Source: Patulibacter sp. (GTDB taxonomy: Bacteria > Actinomycetota > Thermoleophilia > Solirubrobacterales > Solirubrobacteraceae). From it: DNA of 9,087 nucleotides. The notes under the pieces were generated by a model. It had not been told where the DNA came from. It made no database searches and was given only the letters and a program-made list of their open reading frames with translations. Within the stretch, counting starts at the first letter, position 1; each line of letters starts with the position of its first letter. This document shows, one piece after another, positions 1 to 5,552 of the stretch. The stretch covers positions 1 through 9,087 of the forward strand of contig JALRCL010000806.1 of assembly GCA_023268575.1 (NCBI GenBank), given 5' to 3'. The position numbers were made by a program, and so were the translations under genes.

Positions 1-451
1 GGCCGTCGAGCTCGGCGATCCACGCCGTCGCCGTCGCCGTCAGCGCACCGACGCCGAGACCGCCGAGGAAGCGCGCCACGAGCAGCGCCGGCAGGGCGGC
101 CGACGCGAGGAAGATCGCCGCCGCCACGAGGTTCACGCCGACCGCGAAGAGCGTCCACGCCCGGCGCCCGTGGCGGTCGGAGAGGTGGCCGACGAGGAAG
201 AGGCTCAGGGCCACCCCCACCGCGTAGACGCCGAAGATGAGCGTCACGGTGAGCGACGAGAACCCGTCGCGCGCCTGGTACAGGACGTAGAGCGGCGTCG
301 GGACGGCGGAGAACGCCATCACGACGAGGAACGCGTAGGCGATCGCCCAGGTGCCGACGGCGTGGCGCCCCGAGCGACCCAGAGACCCCTCGGCCGCCGG
401 ACGCGTGGCGCCGGCCGCCGAGGGGGACGTCGGGAGCACGGTGGTGGACAT
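1..451 (-). CDS. MFS transporter, N-terminal part (runs off the window start)
   Basis: Major facilitator superfamily transporter, a proton- or gradient-driven inner-membrane carrier; substrate not predictable. The 150 visible residues start at ATG 451 with a polar leader of about 30 residues. Hydrophobic helices follow at about 33-57, 68-88, 98-119 and 121-146. Between helices 2 and 3 lies the loop GHLSDRHGRR (88-97), the family's motif A (GxxxDRxGRR). The fourth helix carries the RFLGGLGVGA turn, typical of MFS helix 4. About 400 residues is the family norm, so well over half the gene lies outside the window. It is divergent from a LysR regulator, with 90 bp between start codons, the common arrangement of an LTTR with its target transporter. 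I infer that the regulator controls it. Family assignment is firm; drug versus metabolite transport is open. Confidence 0.9.
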   Translation of the reverse strand, partial: MSTTVLPTSPSAAGATRPAAEGSLGRSGRHAVGTWAIAYAFLVVMAFSAVPTPLYVLYQARDGFSSLTVTLIFGVYAVGVALSLFLVGHLSDRHGRRAWTLFAVGVNLVAAAIFLASAALPALLVARFLGGLGVGALTATATAWIAELDG

Positions 452-457
452 GACCAG

Positions 458-486
458 ATGGTGCGCCCGAGAGCTATCGCGATCAA
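458..486 (-). promoter_or_regulatory. Predicted promoter of the MFS gene
   Basis: Reading the minus strand, TTGATC (486-481) matches four of six -35 consensus positions. It is followed by a 17-bp spacer, CACCAT (463-458) as a weak -10, six bases, and ATG 451. The geometry would put transcription start at or beside the ATG, a leaderless message. The -35 box overlaps the ATCGCGAT half-site at 476-483. The hexamers are degenerate; the spacing is the stronger argument. Confidence 0.4.
476..483. promoter_or_regulatory. Candidate LysR activation half-site
   Basis: ATCGCGAT repeats the left part of the palindrome at 508-522, 32 bp away (about three helical turns), and overlaps the predicted -35 of the MFS promoter. 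It also sits inside a CTAT-N12-ATAG inverted repeat (474-493). LysR-type regulators typically bind a strong recognition site near -65 and a weaker activation site near -35 of the target; this half-site fits the second role. Confidence 0.45.
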
Positions 487-507
487 CGCATAGTCATGCT
501 CGTTGCC

Positions 508-522
508 ATCGCGATTCGCGAT
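508..522. promoter_or_regulatory. Candidate LysR operator (T-N11-A palindrome)
   Basis: ATCGCGATTCGCGAT is a perfect inverted repeat with 7-bp arms around one central base. It contains the LysR-family signature T-N11-A (T509, A521). Its centre at 515 lies 64 bp upstream of the MFS start codon, which is the predicted transcription start, so it matches the usual -65 recognition site. It also lies just upstream of the regulator's own -10 hexamer, as expected for autorepression. Confidence 0.6.
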
Positions 523-529
523 CACTGAG

Positions 530-535
530 TACGCT
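530..535 (+). promoter_or_regulatory. Predicted -10 hexamer of the LysR gene
   Basis: TACGCT fits the actinobacterial TANNNT -10 pattern and ends six bases before GTG 542, so the transcript would begin at the start codon. No good -35 is seen at 16-18 bp; TTGCCA at 503-508 is too far (21 bp). Confidence 0.4.
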
Positions 536-541
536 GTCCCG

Positions 542-1483
542 GTGAACCTCCGCCAGCTGGAGACGTTCGTCGCGGTCGCGGAGGAGGCCGGCTTCTCTCG
601 CGCGGCCGACCGGCTGCACGTCGTGCAGTCCGCGGTCTCGGCCACGGTCCGGGGCCTGGAGCAGGAGCTCGACGCCGAGCTCTTCCGCCGCCTCGCGCGC
701 GGCGCCGAGCTCACCGACGCCGGCCGGGCGCTGCTGCCCGAGGCCCGGGCGACGCTCGCGGCGGCGGCCGCCGCACGGGACGCCGTCGACGCGGTCCGCG
801 GCGGCCTGCGGGGCACCGTGACGCTGGGGATCATGCAGGCGATGCGCCCGCCGGCGCCGAACCCGCCGGCGATCCTCGCCGCCTTCCGGCGCGATCATCC
901 CGACGTCACCGTGCGCGTGCGGCACGGCGGGGGCTCGCGCGACATGGCTGCCCAGGTCGCCGACGGCCGGCTGGACCTCGCGCTCGTGTCGCTGCGCGAG
1001 CCGGTCGACGGCGTGCAGCTCGAGCTCCTCACGCGCCAGCCCGTCGGCCTCATCTGCCCGCTCGGCCACCCGCTGGCCCGCGCCGAGCGCCTGCGCCTGC
1101 GCGACATCGCCGGGGAGCCGTTCGTCGAGCTGCCGCCCGCATGGGGCACGCGGATCAACAACGACCGCGCCTTCGCCGCGGCCGGGCTGACGCGGGACGT
1201 CGCCTACGAGATCAACGACACGGCGAACCTCGTGGAGTTCGTGCGTCACGGCCTCGGCGTGGCGCTCTTCCCGCGGTCGCTCGTCGGCCCCGTGACCGAC
1301 CTCGCATGGGTCGCGATGGACGAGGAGGCCGGCGGGTTCGACGTCTCGCTCGCCCGGCCGACGACCCGCCGCCCGGGGGCGAGCGTCGCCGCGCTGCGCA
1401 CCGCGATCGTCGCCCACGCCGCCGGGCGGGGCACGCGGCGCCCAGCCCGCGGGGTCGAGGGTCGGGCGTCGACGTTCGGGTGA
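542..1483 (+). CDS. LysR-type transcriptional regulator
   Basis: Cytoplasmic DNA-binding regulator of 313 residues, the normal LTTR length. Residues 1-60 form the winged helix-turn-helix: LRQLETFVAVAEEAGFSRAA followed by the recognition helix with QSAVSATVRGLE, LFRR and LTDAGR, all family hallmarks. Residues about 91-290 form the periplasmic-binding-protein-like effector domain, opening with GTVTLGI and containing the DLALVS strand and the HGLGVALFPRSL segment. GTG 542 is chosen because family members begin a few residues before LRQLETF. An in-frame TTG at 503 would add 13 residues, but it lies beside and reads through the operator palindrome. The last 20 residues (from about 294) are Arg/Gly-rich and probably disordered. 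It is divergent from the MFS transporter; I infer it activates that gene and represses itself. The effector cannot be read from the sequence. Confidence 0.93.
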   Translation: MNLRQLETFVAVAEEAGFSRAADRLHVVQSAVSATVRGLEQELDAELFRRLARGAELTDAGRALLPEARATLAAAAAARDAVDAVRGGLRGTVTLGIMQAMRPPAPNPPAILAAFRRDHPDVTVRVRHGGGSRDMAAQVADGRLDLALVSLREPVDGVQLELLTRQPVGLICPLGHPLARAERLRLRDIAGEPFVELPPAWGTRINNDRAFAAAGLTRDVAYEINDTANLVEFVRHGLGVALFPRSLVGPVTDLAWVAMDEEAGGFDVSLARPTTRRPGASVAALRTAIVAHAAGRGTRRPARGVEGRASTFG

Positions 1484-1489
1484 TCGCCC

Positions 1490-1518
1490 TTGGCGGGCGG
1501 CCCCGGTTCGGCGACGAT
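1490..1518 (+). promoter_or_regulatory. Predicted promoter of the GH114 gene
   Basis: TTGGCG (1490-1495) matches four of six -35 positions. A 17-bp spacer is followed by GACGAT (1513-1518), a GANNNT-type -10, then six bases and GTG 1525. It starts just after the LysR stop codon, so the glycosidase may have its own leaderless transcript rather than relying on readthrough. The -10 is weak. Confidence 0.35.
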
Positions 1519-1524
1519 CTCCGG

Positions 1525-2337
1525 GTGCGTCGCGCCGTCCTGCTGCTCCTCCTCGCCTCGTCGGCGGCCGGCCTCGCCGGCGCTCCCGGGCCGGCCGGCG
1601 CGGCGGAGCGGCCCGTCGCGTGCGAGGGCTGCTGGACCCCTCGCGCGACGACGCGACCGTGGCAGATCCAGCTCGCCGGGCGCACCGTCACGCGCGTCGC
1701 CGCCCCGATCGTCGAGCTCGACTGCGACGAGGCGTCCGCGGCGACCGTGCGGACCCTCCGCCGGCGCGGGCACCGCGTGCTCGGGTACTTCTCGGCCGGG
1801 TCGACCGAGTCCTACCGCGCCGACGCCGACCGCTTCCCGGCGGCGGTCGTCGGGAAGGTCTACGACGGCTGGCCCCAGGAGCGGTGGCTCGACGTGCGAC
1901 GCCTCGACGTCCTGCTGCCGATCATGCGCGACCGGATCGCGACCTGCGCGCGCAAGGGCTTCGACGGCGTCGACCCCGACAACGTCAACGGCCACGAGAA
2001 CCCGACGGGGTTCCCGATCAGCGCCGCCGACCAGGTGACGTTCGACCGCGCGATCGCCGACGAGGCGCACCGCCAGGGGCTCGCCGTCGTCCTGAAGAAC
2101 ACCGGCTCCCTCGTCCCGCGGCTCGTGGACTGGTTCGACGGCGCCGTCGTCGAGAGCTGCTTCCAGTACCGCGAGTGCGGGGCGTACTCGCCGTTCGTGC
2201 GCCGCGGCCGGCCGGTGCTGGCGATCGAGTACCGCCGCGCGGGCCTGCGCTCGTGCGCCGACGCGCGCCGACGCGGGATCAGCCTGATCGTGAAGCGGCG
2301 CTCGCTCAGCGCCGCGCGCTGGACCTGCCCGCGCTGA
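1525..2337 (+). CDS. Secreted GH114-type glycosidase (endo-alpha-1,4-polygalactosaminidase family)
   Basis: Predicted (beta/alpha)8-barrel hydrolase of the GH114/TM1410 family, whose characterised members cleave alpha-1,4-linked galactosamine polymers such as those in microbial and fungal exopolysaccharide. The 270-residue product starts VRRAVLLLLLASS and has an export signal with likely cleavage after the AGA-type motif near residues 25-27. Family motifs occur in order: VELDCDE (63-69), GYFSAGSTESYR (87-98), DGWPQERWLDVR (114-125), KGFDGVDPDNVNG (144-156), TGFPISAADQ (161-170), LKNTG (190-194) and VESCFQYREC (209-218). Asp152 and Glu210 are the likely acid/base pair; their 58-residue spacing equals that recalled for fungal Ega3 (D189/E247). 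Eight cysteines after the signal suggest disulphides. GTG 1525 is preferred over in-frame GTG 1480, which overlaps the LysR stop, because it gives a compact signal peptide and a promoter at the right distance. No carbohydrate-binding or anchoring domain is present. Exact substrate is unproven. Confidence 0.88.
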   Translation: MRRAVLLLLLASSAAGLAGAPGPAGAAERPVACEGCWTPRATTRPWQIQLAGRTVTRVAAPIVELDCDEASAATVRTLRRRGHRVLGYFSAGSTESYRADADRFPAAVVGKVYDGWPQERWLDVRRLDVLLPIMRDRIATCARKGFDGVDPDNVNGHENPTGFPISAADQVTFDRAIADEAHRQGLAVVLKNTGSLVPRLVDWFDGAVVESCFQYRECGAYSPFVRRGRPVLAIEYRRAGLRSCADARRRGISLIVKRRSLSAARWTCPR

Positions 2338-3190
2338 CCGGCGGCCGCCGGCGGAGCAGGCGCGCGAGGACGAGCGCGACCAGCCCGGCGCCCGCGACCC
2401 CGGCCGCCACGGGCCGCAGGCCGCCGACGAGCTCGTCCCAGACGACGCGCGCCACCTCCTGGTCGCCGGTGCCCTCCGCGGCCCGCTCGACCGAGGCGCG
2501 ACCCAGGCGCTCGGCCACGAGCACCACCGCGCCCGCGGCGAGCGCGCCGAGACCGGCGAGCGCCAGCGACCGGGCGCCGGGCGCGAGCACCACCGCGAGG
2601 CCCAGCGCCCCGAGCCCCGCGAGGAGCATCGGCCACCCGAGGGCGGCGAGGTCGCTCGCCCGGTCGGTCCAGCGGGCCGCGCTCGCGCTGCGCTCGTACG
2701 TCACGACGGTCAGCCGATCGGCCGCGGCGCGGTAGGGCTCCAGCACCGGCGGCAGCCGCCCGCCGTCCTCCTCGATCGCGGCCACGACGTCGCCGACGGT
2801 GAAGCGAATCGTCCGGTCGTCGGCGTCGAGCGTCCGCCGGACGGCGCGAACGGCCGCTCCGCGCCACGCGCGCTCGAACGCCGAGGACCGCATGACCGGC
2901 GCGGTCAAGGGGGCGATCGCCTGCCGCACCTGGTCGGCCGGCAGCCCGCTGGCCCGGGCGATCTGGCGGGTCGCGCTGCTGAGCGCCTCGCGCTCCAGGG
3001 CGTCGCGGACCGCCGGCTCGGCGAGCAGCGCCGAGGCGTGCGCGCGGACGCGCTCCTCCTGTGCCGTGCGGTGCAGGTGCTGCAGGGGCAGGGCGAGCAG
3101 GACGAGCAGCGTCCCGAGGACGAGCAGGAGCCGGCGGGGGGAGCGGCGCGCCACCCGCCGGAGGATGCCGCACGGCGGCCCGCCGGGCAC
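2306..3190 (-). CDS. Four-helix membrane protein of unknown function, flavoprotein operon
   Basis: No family I can name with confidence. From GTG 3190 the product has 294 residues: an Arg-rich cytoplasmic start (11-20), a first transmembrane helix (about 20-38), an extracytoplasmic region of about 140 residues, then three helices (about 182-203, 207-226 and 257-278) and a basic tail. The external region is mostly helical and charged, with segments such as EPAVRDALEREAL (58-70) and SSAFERAWRGAAVRAV (102-117), then DRTIRFTVGDVV. This resembles a widespread actinobacterial type of uncharacterised membrane protein with one helix, a soluble part and a C-terminal helical hairpin. The start lies 3 bp after the flavoprotein's TGA, so the two are probably translationally coupled. 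An internal GTG at 3154 is an alternative start. The 3' end overlaps the GH114 gene by 32 bp on the opposite strand. Confidence 0.82.
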   Translation of the reverse strand: MPGGPPCGILRRVARRSPRRLLLVLGTLLVLLALPLQHLHRTAQEERVRAHASALLAEPAVRDALEREALSSATRQIARASGLPADQVRQAIAPLTAPVMRSSAFERAWRGAAVRAVRRTLDADDRTIRFTVGDVVAAIEEDGGRLPPVLEPYRAAADRLTVVTYERSASAARWTDRASDLAALGWPMLLAGLGALGLAVVLAPGARSLALAGLGALAAGAVVLVAERLGRASVERAAEGTGDQEVARVVWDELVGGLRPVAAGVAGAGLVALVLARLLRRRPPVSAGRSSARR

Positions 3191-3193
3191 CCG

Positions 3194-4576
3194 TCAGGCG
3201 GGCGCGATCGCCGAAGCGCCCGTGCCCGCCCGCAGGACCGGCAGCAGGTCGCGGACGGCGCGCTCGCCGGCGGTCGTGGCGGTGCAGATGTTCGACGACG
3301 ACCAGAAGATGCCGCCGAGCTCGATCCGCGTCCCGCGCGGCCGGCGACGGACGAAGTCGCCGAGCGCGCGGTACAGGCCCGGACGCGAGTAGACGATGAC
3401 CTCGTCCCAGCGCGAGATCCGCGTGTAGTCGACGGTCTCGGACACGCCGGGGAGGATCCGCTCCGCGCCGCGCAGGAACCACTCCCGGACGGTGTCGTCG
3501 TCCTCGCCGACGAGCCGCTCGGCGTCCTCGGTCATCGAGAGGAAGCAGAGCAGCCCCTTGCCGGCCGGGGCGCGCCCCGGAGCCTTGTTGTGCTCGCAGG
3601 TGAAGCCCATGACGCCCGACTCGATCGACTCCGGGACGTTCGTCACCGACGCTCGCACGCCGGCCGGCGGGGTCGTCACGCCGGTGTTCATCACGACGCA
3701 CTTCGTGTACTGCAGGTCGCGCAGGAACGCCGCGCACGATGGGTCGTCGAAGTACCCGGGCAGGAGGTCGGGGATCCGGTCGCCGCGGATCGTGACGACC
3801 GCCGCCGCGGCCTCCTCCTCGTGCTCGCCGTCGGCGTCGGCATACGCCATCCGGACGCCGTCAGCGGTCTCCACGACCTCGTGGACCGTCGCGCCGAGCC
3901 GCACCTCGTGACCGGCGGCGAGCGTCTCGATGTACTCGGAGTAGCCGTCGCGGAACGCGTAGAGCGTCGTCCCGAGGATGTTGTTGATCATGAAGAACAG
4001 CTCGACGACGGAGATCGTGTCGCTGCGCACGCCGAGCACGCCGCGGACGGTCGCGTCGATGACGTAGTCGTAGGCGTCGCCGGACATCCCGAGGTGCCGC
4101 GCGCAGAACTCGCGTGGCGTCTCGTGGTCCCACGCCGCGGCGCTCGAGAGGTCCTCGTAGTTCAGGTGCTTCGCGATCCGCGCGTTGACGAGGCCGAGCG
4201 GGGCGAGGGCGAGCTTCGCGGCCGGTCCGATCAGCGGACTGCGCGCGGCGTCGCGGAAGAGCGCCTCGGACCGCAGCTCGTGGATCGCGCCATCCCGGGC
4301 GAACCCGACGCGCGAGCCGGCCGGGATCAGGGCGTCCTGCAGGCCGAGCTCCGCGACGATCCGCAGGACCGGCCGGTACGCGGAGGGCAGCAGCGTCGCA
4401 CCCTCCTCCATGAGGTAGCCGGCCTCGCGGTGGGTGCGGATCTGCCCGCCGACGCGGTCGCGGCGGTCCAGGAGGACGGGGTGGCACCCCGCGGCGCGGA
4501 GGCGGTGCGCCGCGGTCAGACCGGAGGGGCCGGCCCCGACGACGAAGACGCGGGGACGGTCGGGCGCAGTGCTCAT
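3194..4576 (-). CDS. FAD-dependent amine-oxidase/protoporphyrinogen-oxidase-like oxidoreductase
   Basis: Predicted cytoplasmic or membrane-associated flavoprotein of 460 residues, of the superfamily that holds amine oxidases, protoporphyrinogen oxidase and phytoene/squalene desaturases. The Rossmann FAD motif is VFVVGAGPSGLTAAHRL (10-26), with an acidic residue ending strand 2 (Asp37) and the second FAD motif DRVGGQIRT (40-48). EGATLLPSAY (58-67) follows, as in desaturase-like members. The C-terminal block GTRIELGGIFWSSSNICTAT (415-434) and AGERAVRDLL (436-445) corresponds to the end motif that contacts the flavin, but the usual Gly-Asp is replaced by Ser-Ser. ATG 4576 is the only start close to the GxGxxG motif and has a promoter-like element 7 bp upstream. 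First gene of a two-gene operon with the membrane protein at 2306-3190. Substrate unknown: an amine, porphyrin or isoprenoid cannot be separated by eye. It is unlikely to be the housekeeping haem enzyme, given the altered motif and regulon setting. Confidence 0.85.
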   Translation of the reverse strand: MSTAPDRPRVFVVGAGPSGLTAAHRLRAAGCHPVLLDRRDRVGGQIRTHREAGYLMEEGATLLPSAYRPVLRIVAELGLQDALIPAGSRVGFARDGAIHELRSEALFRDAARSPLIGPAAKLALAPLGLVNARIAKHLNYEDLSSAAAWDHETPREFCARHLGMSGDAYDYVIDATVRGVLGVRSDTISVVELFFMINNILGTTLYAFRDGYSEYIETLAAGHEVRLGATVHEVVETADGVRMAYADADGEHEEEAAAAVVTIRGDRIPDLLPGYFDDPSCAAFLRDLQYTKCVVMNTGVTTPPAGVRASVTNVPESIESGVMGFTCEHNKAPGRAPAGKGLLCFLSMTEDAERLVGEDDDTVREWFLRGAERILPGVSETVDYTRISRWDEVIVYSRPGLYRALGDFVRRRPRGTRIELGGIFWSSSNICTATTAGERAVRDLLPVLRAGTGASAIAPA

Positions 4577-4583
4577 CCTGCGT

Positions 4584-4597
4584 TTTGTACAACATGT
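4584..4597 (-). promoter_or_regulatory. Predicted TetR operator and -10 region of the flavoprotein operon (site 1)
   Basis: On the minus strand the sequence is ACATGTTGTACAAA, identical in 13 of 14 bases to the site before the AveC-like gene (5533-5546). It contains two overlapping palindromes, ACATGT and TGTACA, and is markedly AT-rich against its GC-rich surroundings. It ends 7 bp before ATG 4576. TACAAA could serve as the -10, giving a leaderless message, with the operator covering it so that a bound repressor blocks polymerase. I infer that the adjacent TetR protein binds here. Confidence 0.6.
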
Positions 4598-4801
4598 CGC
4601 ATTCGACCGGGACCGGCGACGACCGCGAGCGGCCGAGACGGCGCGCAACAAGCCCCGACGGACCACGACGCGCTCCCGGCGCCCGTCGCGCTCGATCCGC
4701 CCCGCCGCGCGAGACCGACGACCGCGCGCAGGACGCGGAGATCGTCGAGGCCGCGCCGCGCGCACGCCCGACCCCGACGAACAGCACGCGCGCACGCCTG
4801 G

Positions 4802-4816
4802 CCACGGACACCGTGG
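4802..4816 (-). terminator. Possible hairpin downstream of the TetR gene
   Basis: CCACGG-ACA-CCGTGG is a perfect 6-bp stem with a 3-base loop, 33 bp beyond the TetR stop codon. No T-run follows in either direction, so if it ends transcription it is of the weak, U-poor type. It could equally be chance in GC-rich DNA. Confidence 0.25.
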
Positions 4817-4848
4817 GGACGCCGCGCGCCCCGCCGGACGCGGGACGG

Positions 4849-5475
4849 TCAGTCCACGCCGACGACGCGACAGACGATCTCCGTCAGCGCGTCGACGACC
4901 TGCTCGGGCTCGGTGCGGCCCGCGAGCATCTGGTGGCACGAGCGCTCGATCATCCAGGCGAGCGCCTCGGACACGACGAGCGCGTCGCCCGGCGCCGCGC
5001 CCCGACCGGACCGCCAGTGACCGACGAAGACCTCACGGGCGACCTCGGCGACGTCGTGGATCCCGCCGACCCAGAGCCGCCTGACCGCGGCGTCGTGCTC
5101 GGCGACCTCGATGATCGAGGAGAGGACCGACCGCCGCGCCTGCCACCCGGCCACGAGCGTCGCGACCGATCCACGCACCGCGTCGCGAGAGAGTGCGCGC
5201 GCCGCCCTGGGATCGGCCGATGGCGGCGCCGGGCGACCGGCCTCCGTCAGCCAGGCGATCTGCTCCTCCGCGAGCGCGACGATGAGCTCGGTGCGGTCGC
5301 GGAAGTGCCCGTAGAAGGTCGCGCGCGAGACCTGCGCCTCACGCGAGATGTCGGCGATCGAGAGGGTCGCCTGGGTCGCCCCCTCGTCGAGCAGTCGGAC
5401 CGTCGCGTCCAGCAGATCGCGACGGGTTCCCGCGCGACGACGGGCGCCTGCGCGCGCCTGGCTGCTGTCGGGCAC
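4849..5475 (-). CDS. TetR-family transcriptional repressor (EthR-like)
   Basis: DNA-binding one-component regulator of 208 residues, normal for the family. The N-terminal helix-turn-helix spans about 17-64: TRRDLLDATVRLLDEGATQA, then LSIADISREAQVSRATFYGHF, matching the TetR signature (the YxHF ending is diagnostic), and RTELIVALAEEQ. The C-terminal ligand domain contains VSEALAWMIERSCHQMLAG (168-186) and a VVDALTEIVCRVVG end helix, which resembles the EthR subgroup. EthR represses a divergently transcribed flavin monooxygenase, so the nearby flavoprotein here is notable. GTG 5475 has a TAGGCT -10-like hexamer six bases upstream. The gene lies between two copies of the ACATGWTGTACAAA element and is divergent from the AveC-like gene. 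I infer it represses both flanking units; the ligand is unknown. Confidence 0.92.
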   Translation of the reverse strand: MPDSSQARAGARRRAGTRRDLLDATVRLLDEGATQATLSIADISREAQVSRATFYGHFRDRTELIVALAEEQIAWLTEAGRPAPPSADPRAARALSRDAVRGSVATLVAGWQARRSVLSSIIEVAEHDAAVRRLWVGGIHDVAEVAREVFVGHWRSGRGAAPGDALVVSEALAWMIERSCHQMLAGRTEPEQVVDALTEIVCRVVGVD

Positions 5476-5481
5476 CGGCGG

Positions 5482-5487
5482 AGCCTA
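5482..5487 (-). promoter_or_regulatory. Predicted -10 hexamer of the TetR gene
   Basis: TAGGCT (minus strand) fits TANNNT and ends six bases before GTG 5475, predicting a leaderless transcript. No convincing -35 is seen. The operator at 5533-5546 is 45 bp upstream, so autoregulation is possible but less direct. Confidence 0.4.
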
Positions 5488-5517
5488 CCCCGCCGGCCAC
5501 CCGGCCGAGTCGTCCGC

Positions 5518-5546
5518 TGGACCACGATGACGACATGATGTACAAA
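5518..5546 (+). promoter_or_regulatory. Predicted promoter of the AveC-like gene
   Basis: TGGACC (5518-5523) matches four of six -35 positions. A 17-bp spacer leads to TACAAA (5541-5546) as the -10, followed by six bases and GTG 5553. The right half of the spacer and the whole -10 are covered by the shared 14-bp element, so repressor binding would occlude the promoter. Confidence 0.45.
5533..5546 (+). promoter_or_regulatory. Predicted TetR operator before the AveC-like gene (site 2)
   Basis: ACATGATGTACAAA differs from site 1 (4584-4597, minus strand) only at base 6 (A for T). It keeps the orientation relative to the gene and nearly the same distance to the start codon (6 versus 7 bp). The pair flanks the TetR gene outward on both sides. 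It is not a full dyad, so the contact bases for a TetR dimer are uncertain. Confidence 0.6.
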
Positions 5547-5552
5547 TCTGCC

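Larger units (their letters stand above)
4577..4848. other. Non-coding interval between the TetR and flavoprotein genes
   Basis: This 272-bp stretch has open frames only as Arg/Pro/Ala-rich extensions of neighbouring frames, without recognisable protein features. It holds the ACATGTTGTACAAA element near its left end and a short hairpin at 4802-4816. Nothing else was recognised; a degraded gene or small RNA cannot be excluded. Confidence 0.5.

Noticed and set aside
503..541. TTG 503 as the LysR start
   Set aside because: Family members start just before LRQLETF; the added 13 residues read through the operator palindrome, and GTG 542 has a well-placed -10.
3661..3672. Short GC-rich dyads such as the GCCGGCC-type repeats across the window
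   Set aside because: Expected by chance at this GC content; no gene-end position, T-run or repetition supports a function.
1860..3737. Minus-strand open frame of 625 codons, and plus-strand frame 3038-5020
   Set aside because: Both pass through the membrane-protein and flavoprotein genes in other frames, with low-complexity Arg/Ala/Asp content; shadows of real coding bias.
4577..4939. Extension of the flavoprotein frame upstream to 4939
   Set aside because: It would place 121 Arg/Pro-rich residues before a Rossmann motif that belongs near the N-terminus, would overlap the TetR 3' end, and reads through the operator.
5535..5552. ATG 5535 or 5538 as the AveC-like start
   Set aside because: Both lie inside the shared 14-bp element that includes the predicted -10, so they would be upstream of the transcript. 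Not excluded if another promoter is used.
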